Assembly (NCBI RefSeq): GCF_007713735.2
Contig: NZ_VMNW02000016.1
Coordinates: forward strand, 62,001-126,000
Direction: 5' to 3'
Source: Amycolatopsis acidicola
GTDB taxonomy: Bacteria > Actinomycetota > Actinomycetes > Mycobacteriales > Pseudonocardiaceae
DNA: 64,000 nt
The notes beneath the pieces are model-generated. The model was given only the letters and a program-made list of their open reading frames with translations, made no database searches and was not told the DNA's origin. This document shows, in pieces, positions 8,926-18,257 of this stretch (position 1 is its first letter; the number at the start of each line of letters is the position of its first letter). The position numbers were made by a program, and so were the translations under genes.

Positions 8926-9007
8926 TCGTGGAGGCCTGAACCGGTCGGCGATCCGCGCGAAACGATCCGGCGGGAACCGGGTGTGGATCTTGGGCGTCCC
9001 ATTCCGC

Positions 9008-10342
9008 ATGAGCAGCCTGACGAAACCGCCGGACCACAGCACCTTCCGGGCACGCGCGAGTGCCGGCTTCGTGGGCGTGGTCAGCGCTTTGAGTCTCGTC
9101 GCCTGCGGTTCCTCCGGAACCCCGGTCGCCGCGCCCACGCCGGCCAGCGTCGATCCGGCCGCGGCGGGCAAGGCGGTCCCGCAGGCTTTCGACAACACCA
9201 AGGGCTGGATGGCGAAGGACGCCGAGGGGACGCCATTGACCGATCCAGCGCTCGCCTCGCACGCTGGGCTCGTCCTGTTCGCGTCCGTCTCCTCGGACGA
9301 GCAGACCGCGCGCGTGCTCGGCAAGGACGAGCGGACCGGCGCCACCCGGTGGACGAGCGATCCCGTCTCGCTGCCGAAATCGCGGGACACCGGCACCTCG
9401 GCGGGGCCGCGGCTGTACACCACGAGCGAGAACGGCAAGGACTACGCCATTTTCGCGGCCACCGGCGAGGTCGGCGGCGACGAGGTCAACAAGGCCGAAG
9501 AGGTGACCCGGCTGGAGATCTTCGACCTCTCGACGGGCGCGACCACTGCCCGCGAGGTCACCATCCCGGCCGAGGCTGGCACGTTCACCGTGCAGGACGG
9601 CGGCAGCGTGCTGGTCGAGATCGACCGCGCGACCGCCGTCGTCGACGCGGCCACCGGCAAGAACACCACCTATCAGCACACCGACCCGGCGCTCAACGCC
9701 CCGAAACCGTGCACCCACGACATCGGCGACTGCAACCTGAACCTCGAGATCCCCGGTATGACGGCGAAAGGCCCGCTCGTCGAGGGCTACGAAGCGTTCT
9801 GGGTTCCCGGCGGCTGGTTCAGCGACGACGCGATCCCGCACGGCGCGTCGGCCGACATCGGCGGCTCGGTCGTGCACACCTACGGTTCGCCCGATGGCCG
9901 CACGGTCGTCGCGGACTGGCCCTCCGAAGGCGACCCGGGCGACATCTGGTCCGTGCATGACGCGGCGACCGGCCAGGTCATCGCGTCGGTCCCGTGCGCG
10001 CTCACGGGTCTGGACGATTCCAGCACCGGCAAGACGAAGCCGCCGGCCGTCTCCGCGGACGGCCGGTACCTGCTCGCCGGGCTGACAGTGTTCGACCTGC
10101 GGGCGAAAAAGGGTTACTGCTTCGCGGAAACCGATACCCGCAAGCAGATCGACCTCGTCTCCGTGGATCCGGATGGCACCGTCTACGGCACCACCGACAG
10201 CGACACCCCGGTGAGCGTCGCACTGCCTTCGGGTGACGCCACGCCACTGCCGGAAGACACCCTCGTCCCCACCACCATCGACGACAAGGTCGCGGTGGTG
10301 GACGACAGTTCCGACGGCGTCTACGTCTACCCGCGGCGCTGA
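9008..10342 (+). CDS. Secreted lipoprotein with beta-propeller-like repeats
   Basis: A 444-residue protein. The ATG at 9008 leads into a basic segment, a hydrophobic stretch and the lipobox LVACGSS, so it is exported and lipid-anchored. The mature part begins with a Pro/Ala linker and then repeats WD/PQQ-like elements (RTGATRWTSDPV, DLSTGATTAREVTI, DAATGKNTTYQH, DAATGQVIASVPC, DPDGTVYGTTDSD), suggesting a beta-propeller. Two cysteines in CTHDIGDC may form a disulfide. It is convergent with the hydantoinase operon, with a hairpin between. The role is unknown; it may be a surface sensor or scaffold. Confidence 0.8.
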   Translation: MSSLTKPPDHSTFRARASAGFVGVVSALSLVACGSSGTPVAAPTPASVDPAAAGKAVPQAFDNTKGWMAKDAEGTPLTDPALASHAGLVLFASVSSDEQTARVLGKDERTGATRWTSDPVSLPKSRDTGTSAGPRLYTTSENGKDYAIFAATGEVGGDEVNKAEEVTRLEIFDLSTGATTAREVTIPAEAGTFTVQDGGSVLVEIDRATAVVDAATGKNTTYQHTDPALNAPKPCTHDIGDCNLNLEIPGMTAKGPLVEGYEAFWVPGGWFSDDAIPHGASADIGGSVVHTYGSPDGRTVVADWPSEGDPGDIWSVHDAATGQVIASVPCALTGLDDSSTGKTKPPAVSADGRYLLAGLTVFDLRAKKGYCFAETDTRKQIDLVSVDPDGTVYGTTDSDTPVSVALPSGDATPLPEDTLVPTTIDDKVAVVDDSSDGVYVYPRR

Positions 10343-10371
10343 CCGAAACCACGCAGGCCACACGATGGAAG

Positions 10372-10402
10372 CCCGGCCCGGCCCGCGCGGGACCGGGCCG
10401 GG
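10372..10402. terminator. GC-rich hairpin between convergent genes
   Basis: The perfect 10-base arms CCCGGCCCGG and CCGGGCCGGG surround an 11-base loop. The hairpin sits in the 66-base gap between the convergent lipoprotein and hydantoinase-like genes and can serve both. There is no T-run, as is common in high-GC actinobacteria. Confidence 0.6.
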
Positions 10403-10408
10403 AAGCCG

Positions 10409-11875
10409 TCAGCGCGCCGAGGGCCGCCGCACGTACTGGCCGGTGGGCTGCCCCGTCACCTTGCCGTCGGCGAAGATCTCGGTGCCGCGCAGGAACGTGT
10501 TGGTCACCGTGGACCCCACCTCGAGCCCGCGGAACGGGCTGTACTCCTGCGTCGACTCCGAGTCCTCCGGCCGGATGACCCACGAACGGTCCGGGTCGAC
10601 GAGCGCGATGTCCGCGTCGAAGCCGGGCGCGAGGTCACCCTTCGTGTGCAGGCCGTAGCGCTGCGCCGGGTTCCACGCGGTCAGCTCCGCGACCTGCCGC
10701 ATCGACAGGCCCCGCTTGCGCCCCTCCCCGACCAGGCCGGGCAGCAGATACTCGGTGCCACCGAAACCGGACTTGGCGGCGAAGACGTCCGTCGGGTCGT
10801 CGCCGAACTTGGTGGCCTCCTTGCAGCAGGCGTGGTCCGACACCACCCAGCTGACGTCACCCGCGAGCAGGTGCTCCCACAGCGCCTCGACATCCTCGCG
10901 CGGCCGCAGCGGCGGGTTGACCTTGCCGCCGATGCCGTCCGCGGTGGTGATGTCGGTGAGCAGGTGCCCGATGGTGACCTCGCGCCGGAAGTTCACGTGC
11001 GGGAACGTCTTCTGCATCAGGACGGCGGCTTCCAGCGCCTTCGCCGAGGACAGGTGCAGCAGGTTGATGTTCGGCAGCCCGGTCTCGTGCGCCAGGTACG
11101 ACGCGATGGTGACGGCGAGGCCCTCGGAGTGCGGCGGCCTCGAAGCGCTGTAGGCCTCGAGCCCGGACAGTTTCCCTTCCTGCTGCACGATCTTCGTGTA
11201 GGCCGTCATGATCTCGGCCGTTTCACAGTGCAGCGAAAGGGAAATCGAGTCGGCGTGCTCAGGGAACTGTTCGCGCGCCTTCTGCACGCCGCGCATGACG
11301 AACTCGAAGTGCGCGATGTCGTAGCGCTCTCCCTCCGGGATCATCAGGAAGGAGTTCTGGTCGTTCGAGGCGCCGTGCAGGCCGTGGCTGCCGTAGAACA
11401 TGAAGATCTTGAACGACGTCACCCCGTGCTCCGCGATGAGCGAAGGGATCTCGTCGATGTGCGAGGACTGCATGGGCGCCAAGTGAAAGGCGTAGTCCAC
11501 ATGGGACTTCCCGGCGGAAGCGGCGAGCACCTCGGGGAAGACCTCGGAGTAGTTCCCGCCGCGGTTGAGGTAGTACTGCCCGGTGCGCATGTAGATCAGC
11601 GACGTGGTCACGCCGCCCTGCGCGCACGCCCGGCTTTCGGTCTCGGTGTCCTCGTCGAGCGGGTTGTAGATGCCCCAGTGCTGGTGGGCGTCGACCACGC
11701 CGGGGAAGGCCAGTTTGCCGCCGCCGTCCACCACCTCGCGCGCCGAGGAGGCATCGAGGCCCGGCCCGACTTCGGTGATCTTCCCGCCGCTCACCGCGAT
11801 GTCCGCGAGCGGGGTCTCGTCGACCCCGGGGCGGACGACGCGCACGTTGCGGATGATCAGGTCGTGGTTGGTCAT
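10409..11875 (-). CDS. Hydantoinase/dihydropyrimidinase/allantoinase-like amidohydrolase
   Basis: A 488-residue cyclic-amidohydrolase family enzyme. The binuclear metal site is complete: His64 and His66 (DAHQHWG), the candidate carbamylated Lys156 (FKIF), His216 (LHCE), His274 (LHLSS) and Asp347/His348 (SDHACC). Such enzymes open cyclic amides or ureides. It is the last gene of the left arm of the IclR locus, with its ATG overlapping the flavoprotein stop (ATGA). Next to a hydantoin-racemase-like protein, a hydantoin, dihydropyrimidine or related ring is a reasonable substrate class, but the exact compound is unknown. Confidence 0.88.
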   Translation of the reverse strand: MTNHDLIIRNVRVVRPGVDETPLADIAVSGGKITEVGPGLDASSAREVVDGGGKLAFPGVVDAHQHWGIYNPLDEDTETESRACAQGGVTTSLIYMRTGQYYLNRGGNYSEVFPEVLAASAGKSHVDYAFHLAPMQSSHIDEIPSLIAEHGVTSFKIFMFYGSHGLHGASNDQNSFLMIPEGERYDIAHFEFVMRGVQKAREQFPEHADSISLSLHCETAEIMTAYTKIVQQEGKLSGLEAYSASRPPHSEGLAVTIASYLAHETGLPNINLLHLSSAKALEAAVLMQKTFPHVNFRREVTIGHLLTDITTADGIGGKVNPPLRPREDVEALWEHLLAGDVSWVVSDHACCKEATKFGDDPTDVFAAKSGFGGTEYLLPGLVGEGRKRGLSMRQVAELTAWNPAQRYGLHTKGDLAPGFDADIALVDPDRSWVIRPEDSESTQEYSPFRGLEVGSTVTNTFLRGTEIFADGKVTGQPTGQYVRRPSAR

Positions 11876-13251
11876 GACTTACCTTTCACTGTCGGGAGTG
11901 TGGCCGCAGAATGCGTGGCCGCGAGATAGGCGAGGCCGAGCGCGGGGAGCAAGCCGTTGCCTGCCAGATAACCCGCCGCTCCGTGGCCGGAAATGCTGAC
12001 CGCTGAGCCGCCCGCGGCGTAGAGGCCGGGAATGGGCCGGTTCGCGGAGTCGAGCACACGGGCGTCGCCGTCGACGTTGAGCCCGCCTTGGGTGTGGAAC
12101 AGCGCGGGCAGGATCCGCACCGCGTACAGCGGGCCGGTCAAGGGCTGCTCGAACCGGGTGCGGCCGAACCGGTCCTTCGCCTGCTCGCCGCGTGCGACGG
12201 CGGTTGCTTCGGCGAGTTCGACTTCGAGCGCCTTGGCGGGAACGCCGATGGCGGCGGCGAGATTCTCGACCGAGCCGCCGTGGCGCACCGCGCCGCTTTC
12301 GACGACGTCGACGTAGTCCCCGAAAGCCAGGCTGGCCTTGTGGATCCGCTCGTCGTAGATCAGCCAGCCCGCGGAACCCGGCTGCGCCGCGAGAACCGCG
12401 GCGTACTCCGAGTAGCCCGTCGTCTCGTCGCCGAACCGGCGACCGTCCACTGTGGTCACGAATCCGCCGTGCATGACGACGGTCCAGGTGACCAAGGTGC
12501 GCGCCTCCGCGGACAATCCGGCGTGGCCCTGATAGGCGTCCAAATAGGACGTCGCTGCTCCGAAGCTCGCGCCGATGCGCAGCGCGTCCCCGGTCGAGTA
12601 CTCGCTGCCATGGTACCCGGCATCCGCGATCTCCGGCAGGTACTCGGTGACAAGCTCGCGATTCGCGCCGTAACCGTTGGTGGCCAGCAACAAGGATCCC
12701 GTGGAGATCTCCTCGTCACCACCGTCCGGATAGGACACTGTGACCAGCAAGCCGTCTCCGTCACGACGTGCCGCGGTGACCTTCCCCGGCACCAGAACAT
12801 CGATCCGTGACTCGCGCGCCACGGCGTCGGCGAGGTAGCGCAGCAGGCGCGAACCGTGCCGCCCGGGGATGGAGTGCACGCGCTGCGCGGAGTGGCCCGG
12901 GTAGTGGAAGTCGGTGGGCAGCTCGATCGGCAGCCCGGCGTGGTCGGCCAGCCACTCCACCAGCTCCGCGCTCACCCCGGCCAGAGCCTCGGCGACGGGT
13001 TTCGCATAGTCGCCATGGGTTTTCGCCGCGATGTCGCCGAGGAACTTCGGCGGGGAATCGTCGATCCCGGCTTCGCGCTGCCAGCGCGAACCGGCGCCCG
13101 GGATCATCGCGGTGGACATCGAAGTGTTGTTGCCACGCAGGTAGTGCTCGTTCGCCTCGACCACGAGCACCCGCGCGCCGAGCTGCGCGGCCCGCAGCGC
13201 GCCGGCGAGCCCGCCGCCCGCACCGGCGACGACCAGATCGACGTCGGTCAT
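11872..13251 (-). CDS. FAD-dependent oxidoreductase (fumarate reductase/flavocytochrome c-like)
   Basis: A 459-residue flavoprotein. The N-terminal dinucleotide motif is VVAGAGGGLAGALRAAQLGA with the ribose-binding VVEANEHYL. The C-terminus has the second FAD motif (PIPGLYAAGGSAVSISGHGA) of the fumarate reductase/3-ketosteroid dehydrogenase/tricarballylate dehydrogenase superfamily. There is no haem or Tat signal, so it is cytosolic. GGAGGTGGC precedes the ATG. It is coupled at both ends by ATGA overlaps. It probably inserts or removes a double bond next to a carbonyl on the pathway intermediate. Confidence 0.87.
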   Translation of the reverse strand: MTDVDLVVAGAGGGLAGALRAAQLGARVLVVEANEHYLRGNNTSMSTAMIPGAGSRWQREAGIDDSPPKFLGDIAAKTHGDYAKPVAEALAGVSAELVEWLADHAGLPIELPTDFHYPGHSAQRVHSIPGRHGSRLLRYLADAVARESRIDVLVPGKVTAARRDGDGLLVTVSYPDGGDEEISTGSLLLATNGYGANRELVTEYLPEIADAGYHGSEYSTGDALRIGASFGAATSYLDAYQGHAGLSAEARTLVTWTVVMHGGFVTTVDGRRFGDETTGYSEYAAVLAAQPGSAGWLIYDERIHKASLAFGDYVDVVESGAVRHGGSVENLAAAIGVPAKALEVELAEATAVARGEQAKDRFGRTRFEQPLTGPLYAVRILPALFHTQGGLNVDGDARVLDSANRPIPGLYAAGGSAVSISGHGAAGYLAGNGLLPALGLAYLAATHSAATLPTVKGKS

Positions 13252-13856
13252 GCCACCTCCACCAGCAGCCGCAACGCGTCGGCGACCGGGTCGACGACGA
13301 GCGGGCCGCCCTCGGTGCGCTCGACCTCGACCGCGGAACAGCCGTTGATCACCGCCGTCGCGCCGCGCGCGGCCAGACCGTCCAAAGCGGACCGCATCGC
13401 CTCGTTCCACCGGGCGGTGTCGGCGACCGCCGCGAGATCCAGGTCCAGCACCGCGACGCCGAGGAAGGACGCGCCGTGGCCGTATTCGGCGACCTTGCGC
13501 GCCAGCTCGTCCGCGATCACCTGGTTGCGCGTGACCGCGGCGACCTTGTGCCCGTCCGCGACGAGCTTGTCCACCACGACCTGCAGCATTCCCCGTTCGC
13601 CCGCGGGCACTCCAGGATCGAGCACGCAGTCCGGCAGGCGGAAGTCGTAGCCCTCGATCCCGTCCAGCACGGCGGCGACGGCCTTCTCCGAAGCCTGCAG
13701 ATCGGCTTCGGTGGCCAGCTGGCTGGGCGCGTCCGGGCCCGCGTCGACCAGCTCCACGGTGACCCCGTCCGGAGCCAGCTCGTTGTAGCGGCGACTGCGG
13801 CGGGCGAGTTCGTCCGCGTCGACGTGGATCGGGGTCACCGAGAAGATGCGGCGCAT
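13248..13856 (-). CDS. Asp/Glu/hydantoin racemase-superfamily protein
   Basis: A 202-residue protein with the two-cysteine pattern of this superfamily: Cys77 (LPDCVLDPGV) and Cys173 (INGCSAVEV). Members include hydantoin and aspartate racemases, maleate isomerase and arylmalonate decarboxylase. The start at 13856 follows AAGGAG; an earlier ATG at 13886 that overlaps the upstream stop would add ten residues. Its place between an MmgE/PrpD protein and a hydantoinase-like enzyme makes a racemase or cis-trans isomerase role likely. Confidence 0.8.
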   Translation of the reverse strand: MRRIFSVTPIHVDADELARRSRRYNELAPDGVTVELVDAGPDAPSQLATEADLQASEKAVAAVLDGIEGYDFRLPDCVLDPGVPAGERGMLQVVVDKLVADGHKVAAVTRNQVIADELARKVAEYGHGASFLGVAVLDLDLAAVADTARWNEAMRSALDGLAARGATAVINGCSAVEVERTEGGPLVVDPVADALRLLVEVA

Positions 13857-13882
13857 CAAGGCTCCTTCGTGCGGTGGGAGGG

Positions 13883-15220
13883 TCATCCGGCGAGCGGGGC
13901 GAGCAGCGCGCGGGCACCGGGCGCGGCGGGCATCCCGTCGACCACGGCGCCGACCGCGCGCAGCACGGCCTGGTCGCCGTCGAGCAGCCCGGCGAAGACC
14001 ACGCCGAGCCGGTCACGGTCGAGGGGCTGGAAATCGGTGTCGCCGACCGGGTTCGCGGCTTCGGCGGTGTGGCTGCGGCCGTCGGCCAGCCGGACGGTGA
14101 TCCGGGCGGCGCGGTTGGCGGGCAGCCTCTTCGTCAGCTCCGGGTCTTCGATGACGCGCACGCGCTTGGCCAGGTCCGCGATCTCGGGCGCTTCCTGCGG
14201 GGCCAGCTCGGTGTAGCGGGGCGCGACTTCGCCGTGCAGCAGGGCGACCGCGGCGACGAACGGCGTGGAGAACATCGCGGACAGCTGGTTGTGCCAGGTG
14301 GTGCGGTCGAGCCCGGCGGCGAGCGCGTGGGTGTGCACCTCGATCTCGGTCACCTCGGCGACGTCGACGTGGGCGCGGGCGTCGATCAGGAGGTCCGCCA
14401 CGGGATGGGTGTACGAGCACGACGAATGCCGCTTGAAGTAGTTGCCGGAGATCAAAAAGCGGCTGCCCAGGCCCTCGCCGAGCTTCTCCGGGTCGAAGCT
14501 GCCGAGCAGCTCGCCCAGCGTGCGCGCGGCGGTGCCGGTGTTGCGCGCGGAACCCGCCACGGCGAGCCGGGCGGCGGCGATTCCGGAGGCGTTGGCCGCG
14601 CCGAGCCACGTGTCGCGCACCGGGTTTCCGTCCAGTGCCGAGTCGAAATGCCCGGCGACGGGCAGTCCGGAACCGGCGTCGATCGCGGCCGCCGTGCGTT
14701 CCGCGTCGAGGCCGAGCAGCCGGGCGCAGCCCGCGGCGGCCCCCGCCACGCCCCAGTTCCCGTGCGGATGCGTACCGCTCCGCAGCGAAGTCGCCTCGCC
14801 GAAACGGGCCGCGACCTCGTACCCGGCGAGCAGAGCCGCCGCGAGTTCCTCGCCCGCGACGTCCAGCTCGGCGGCCAGCGCCAGCACCGCCGGAAACACG
14901 TGCGCGGCCGGATGTCCCTTGGCGTACTTGTTGCCCTCGTCCAGCTCCAGGCACACGGTCGCGGGGCCGTTCAGCCAGGCCGCCGTGACCGGATCGGTCA
15001 GCGTGCCGCCGCCGACCACCGGGCTGTGCCCCGGCGGCGCCGGCCACGCGGCGCGCCAGGCGCGCTGGCCTTCGGTGCGGGCGCCCACGGCGTTCGCGGC
15101 CAGCACGTCGAACAGCACCGTGCCGAGTCGTTCCGCGACCGGGGCCGGGACCGCGTCCCACCGCAGCCCGGACACCCAGGTGCCCAGTGCCGCCACGGCT
15201 TCGGTGACCGAGCGGGTCAT
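13883..15220 (-). CDS. MmgE/PrpD-family protein (first of two)
   Basis: A 445-residue member of the family of 2-methylcitrate dehydratase (PrpD), cis-aconitate decarboxylase and iminodisuccinate epimerase. Typical features are LNGPATVCLELDEGNKYAKG, the HPAAHVFPAVLALA segment, PVAGHFDSALDGNPVRDTW and a CSYTHPVADLL stretch. It is the first gene of the left arm and divergent from the IclR regulator. The start at 15220 is the first ATG that begins the family fold. It would dehydrate, decarboxylate or isomerise a polycarboxylate. It is only distantly similar to the second copy at 19063. Confidence 0.87.
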   Translation of the reverse strand: MTRSVTEAVAALGTWVSGLRWDAVPAPVAERLGTVLFDVLAANAVGARTEGQRAWRAAWPAPPGHSPVVGGGTLTDPVTAAWLNGPATVCLELDEGNKYAKGHPAAHVFPAVLALAAELDVAGEELAAALLAGYEVAARFGEATSLRSGTHPHGNWGVAGAAAGCARLLGLDAERTAAAIDAGSGLPVAGHFDSALDGNPVRDTWLGAANASGIAAARLAVAGSARNTGTAARTLGELLGSFDPEKLGEGLGSRFLISGNYFKRHSSCSYTHPVADLLIDARAHVDVAEVTEIEVHTHALAAGLDRTTWHNQLSAMFSTPFVAAVALLHGEVAPRYTELAPQEAPEIADLAKRVRVIEDPELTKRLPANRAARITVRLADGRSHTAEAANPVGDTDFQPLDRDRLGVVFAGLLDGDQAVLRAVGAVVDGMPAAPGARALLAPLAG

Positions 15221-15434
15221 CGCCGGCCTCACCGCCTTCCGGAAATTTTCGCCGTACCGCTGAGCGGACCGCTTGACGTTCCTTCGATCCTGACACCGAA
15301 CCGGCCCATACGTCAACACTTCGCTATATGTCCGGGTAAGACCCTCTTGACAAGACTCCCACCAGGGATGATTTCCTGGAACAGGACACCGCAAGAACGT
15401 TCCGCTAAGCGGTACGACTCACCGGGGAGTAGCC
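15221..15434. promoter_or_regulatory. Divergent promoter region with two IclR-type operators
   Basis: This gap separates the left arm from the IclR gene. It contains two related palindromes, GTACCGCTGAGCGGACC at 15254-15270 and GTTCCGCTAAGCGGTAC at 15399-15415; the second, reverse-complemented, reads GTACCGCTTAGCGGAAC. One lies close to each divergent start. A third copy stands before the MFS gene at 20606. The regulator encoded at 15435 is the natural candidate to bind all three. Confidence 0.7.
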
Positions 15435-16202
15435 ATGACCGAGCCCACGCCGGGCACCGAGGCGGCCGCGCGGGTCGCCGACGTCCTGCTGCTGTTCACC
15501 GACGGGCCCTCCCGGCTCGGGGTCAGCGCGATCGCCCGTGAGCTCGGGCTGAGCAAGGCCGTGGTGCACCGGATCCTGCAGTCGCTGGCCACCCGCGGCA
15601 TGGTCGCGCTGGACCCCGAAAGCCGGCAGTACCGCCTCGGCGCGGCCGCGACCGCGCTCGGCGCCCGCGCCTTCCGCGACTCGGATCTGCGCTCCTCCGC
15701 GCTGGACCTGCTCCGGGCGCTGCGCGACGAATGCGGTGAGACGGCGACACTGACCGCGCTGGTCCCCGACGGCAGGCTCTACCTCGACCAGGTCGAGGGC
15801 ACGCACGAGATCAAGATGACCGTGGAACTGGGCCGCCGTTTCCCGTTGCACGCCGGCAGTTCCGGCAAGTGCATGCTCGCGTTCCTGCCGGAGGAAACCC
15901 GCGACCGCGCGCTGGCGGAGCCGCTGGCCGCCTTGACTTCCAACACCGTCACCGATCCCGGGGCGCTCCGCAGGGAGCTGGACGAGGTCCGCAAGCTCGG
16001 CTTCGCGCGCTCCGGCGGCGAGCGCCAGGCGGACGCCGGTTCGGTGGCGGCACCGGTGTTCGGCATGACCGGCGAGGTGATCGGCTCGATTTCGGTGTGC
16101 GGGCCGCGCTACCGGGTCACCGAGGAGTTCGTGGAGAAGATCGCGCCGCGCGTGGTGGACACCGCCGAGCGCATCTCCCGCCGGATGGGCCACCGCGGCT
16201 GA
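15435..16202 (+). CDS. IclR-family transcriptional regulator
   Basis: A 255-residue regulator. It has an N-terminal winged helix (RVADVLLLFTDGPSRLGVSA, LGLSKAVVHRILQSLATRG) and a C-terminal GAF-like effector domain (LHAGSSGKCMLAFLP, then GSISVCGPRYRVTEEF). GGGGAGTAGCC precedes the ATG. It lies between the two arms of a catabolic locus, and palindromes flank it, so it is inferred to control both arms and itself. Its effector is likely to be the imported carboxylate or a CoA pathway intermediate. Confidence 0.92.
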   Translation: MTEPTPGTEAAARVADVLLLFTDGPSRLGVSAIARELGLSKAVVHRILQSLATRGMVALDPESRQYRLGAAATALGARAFRDSDLRSSALDLLRALRDECGETATLTALVPDGRLYLDQVEGTHEIKMTVELGRRFPLHAGSSGKCMLAFLPEETRDRALAEPLAALTSNTVTDPGALRRELDEVRKLGFARSGGERQADAGSVAAPVFGMTGEVIGSISVCGPRYRVTEEFVEKIAPRVVDTAERISRRMGHRG

Positions 16203-16227
16203 AAAGCCGCAGTACGAAGGGAAAGAC

Positions 16228-17415
16228 ATGAGTGTGCAAGCGCTCGCGGGCATCAAGGTGCTCGACGTGGCCACGCTGTTCGCCGGGCCGATGGCGGCCA
16301 CGCTGCTGGGCGACCACGGCGCCGAGGTGATCAAGGTCGAGCACCCGCGCGGCGACCCGGCCCGCACGCACGGCGCAAGCAAGGACGGCGTCGGCCTGTG
16401 GTGGAAGATGCTGGGGCGCAACAAGAAGTCGCTCACGCTCTACCTCGGTTCCGCCGAGGGGCAGCGGATCTTCCGCGAGCTGGCCGCCGACGCCGACGTG
16501 ATCATCGAGAACTTCCGCCCCGGCACGCTGGAACGCTGGGGCCTCGGCTACGACGTGCTCGCCGCCGACAACCCGGGCCTGGTGCTCGCGCGGGTGACCG
16601 GGTTCGGCCAGTTCGGGCCGTACTCCTCGCGGCCCGGCTTCGGCACGCTCGCCGAGGCGATGAGCGGGTTCGCCGCGCTGACCGGTGAGCCGGACGGGCC
16701 GCCGACCCTGCCGCCGTTCGGCCTCGCCGACGGCGTCGCCGCGCTGACCACGTCGTTCGGCATCATGACCGCCTTGCGCGCCAGGGAATCCACGGGCCGC
16801 GGCCAGGTGCTGGACATGGCGATCATCGAACCGCTGCTGACCGTGCTCGGCCCGCAGATCACCGCGTATGACCAGCTCGGCACGCTGCAGGCCCGCACCG
16901 GCAACCGCTCCACCAACAACGCGCCGCGCAACACCTACCGGTGCTCCGACGGCAACTGGGTGGCGGTTTCCACGAGCGCGCAGTCGATCGCCGAGCGTGT
17001 GATGCGCTTGGTCGGCCGCGCGGAGCTGATCGACGAGCCGTGGTTCGCCACCGGCCGCACCCGCGCCGAGCACGCGGACGAACTGGACGAAGCCGTCGGC
17101 TCCTGGATCGCCGCGCGCGATCGGGACGAGGTGGTCGCCGCGTTCGAGAAGGCGGAGGCCGCGGTCGCGCCGATCTACACGGCGGCGGACATCATGGCGG
17201 ACTCGCAGTACGCCGCGCTGGGCAGCGTCCTGCAGATCGACGACGACGAGCTCGGCCCGCTCAAGATGCCCAACATCCCGTTCCGGCTCAGCGACACCCC
17301 GGGCGAAATCCGCACCACGGGGCCGAAACTCGGTGAGCACACGGCGGAGATCCTCGCCGGCTTCGGCGTCGACGAGGCGAAACTGGCGAGCCTGCGCGAA
17401 CAGGGTGTCGCGTGA
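16228..17415 (+). CDS. Class III CoA-transferase (CaiB/BaiF)
   Basis: A 395-residue family III CoA-transferase with the N-terminal LAGIKVLDVATLFAGPMAAT, KVEHPRGDPAR, NKKSLTLYL and IIENFRPGTLERWGLGYD segments. In the GRGQVLDMAIIEP segment the residue where many family members have the catalytic Asp appears to be Glu201; this should be checked by alignment. It is the first gene after the regulator and overlaps the lyase gene by four bases. It should activate a carboxylic acid to its CoA ester, feeding the CitE-like lyase. Confidence 0.88.
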   Translation: MSVQALAGIKVLDVATLFAGPMAATLLGDHGAEVIKVEHPRGDPARTHGASKDGVGLWWKMLGRNKKSLTLYLGSAEGQRIFRELAADADVIIENFRPGTLERWGLGYDVLAADNPGLVLARVTGFGQFGPYSSRPGFGTLAEAMSGFAALTGEPDGPPTLPPFGLADGVAALTTSFGIMTALRARESTGRGQVLDMAIIEPLLTVLGPQITAYDQLGTLQARTGNRSTNNAPRNTYRCSDGNWVAVSTSAQSIAERVMRLVGRAELIDEPWFATGRTRAEHADELDEAVGSWIAARDRDEVVAAFEKAEAAVAPIYTAADIMADSQYAALGSVLQIDDDELGPLKMPNIPFRLSDTPGEIRTTGPKLGEHTAEILAGFGVDEAKLASLREQGVA

Positions 17416-18257
17416 TCGGCAAGGCGCGCAGCTGGCTGTACGTCCCGGCGCACCGCCCGGAGCTGCTCGCGAAAGCGATGGCGGGACCGGCGGACGCGGT
17501 CGTGTACGACCTGGAGGACGCGGTCGGCGCTCAGGACAAGGACACCGCCCGCGCGAACGCCGTGGACGCGGTCGGGAAGTCGTGGCCGAAGCCACTGTGG
17601 GTGCGCATCAACCCACCGGAAACCCCTTGGGGCGAACGGGATGTCGCCGAGCTCGCCGGGCGCGGTCCGGCCGGGGTGCGGGTGCCGAAATGCGACAGTC
17701 CCGACGCGGTGGCCCGGGTCGCCGACCGCCTCGGCGCTCCGCTGCACCTGCTCGTCGAGTCCGCGCTGGGCCTGGAAAACGCTTTCCGGCTCGCCACCTG
17801 CCACTCACTCGTCGCGTCCGTCTCGCTCGGTGAGGCCGATCTGCTCGCCGATCTCCGCGTCCGAGACCAGACGGCGCTCGACTGGGCGCGCCAGCGTGTC
17901 GTCACCGCGAACCGCGCGGCCGGGCTGCCCAGCCCGCCGCACGCGGTGTGGACCGACGTCACCGACACCGCCGGCCTGACCGCCGACAGCGAAGCCGCGC
18001 GCGACCGCGGGTTCTTCGGCCGGTCGGTGGTGCACCCCAGGCAGATCGCACCGGTGAACGAGGTGTTCACCCCGGACCACACCGAGGTCGATGATGCCCG
18101 GCGGCTGCTGGATTCCTTGCGGGACAAGGAGTCCGCCGCCTGGCTGGACGAACGCGGCCGGTTCGTCGACCCGGCCGTCGTCGCCCGCAGCAGATGGGTG
18201 CTCGACCTCGCCGCGCAATTCGCAACCGAAGGGACCAAGGCATGTCCGACGCCGTAA
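17412..18257 (+). CDS. HpcH/HpaI-fold CoA ester lyase (CitE-like)
   Basis: A 281-residue CitE-like lyase starting at GTG in a GTGA overlap. It has SWLYVPAHRPELLAKAM, VYDLEDAVG (metal-binding acidic residues), WVRINPPETPWGERD, VESALGLENA and SLGEADLLADL. Relatives cleave citramalyl-CoA, malyl-CoA or citryl-CoA. Following a CoA-transferase, a 3-hydroxy-dicarboxylyl-CoA retro-aldol step giving acetyl-CoA or pyruvate is likely. Its end overlaps the next gene by 16 bases. Confidence 0.87.
   Translation: MIGKARSWLYVPAHRPELLAKAMAGPADAVVYDLEDAVGAQDKDTARANAVDAVGKSWPKPLWVRINPPETPWGERDVAELAGRGPAGVRVPKCDSPDAVARVADRLGAPLHLLVESALGLENAFRLATCHSLVASVSLGEADLLADLRVRDQTALDWARQRVVTANRAAGLPSPPHAVWTDVTDTAGLTADSEAARDRGFFGRSVVHPRQIAPVNEVFTPDHTEVDDARRLLDSLRDKESAAWLDERGRFVDPAVVARSRWVLDLAAQFATEGTKACPTP

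Noticed and set aside
6679-9960. Open plus-strand frame of over 1000 codons
   Set aside because: It is antisense to the LuxR-fusion gene and out of frame with the lipoprotein gene; only its short stretch at 8775-8925 has meaning, as part of the ArsR-type relic.
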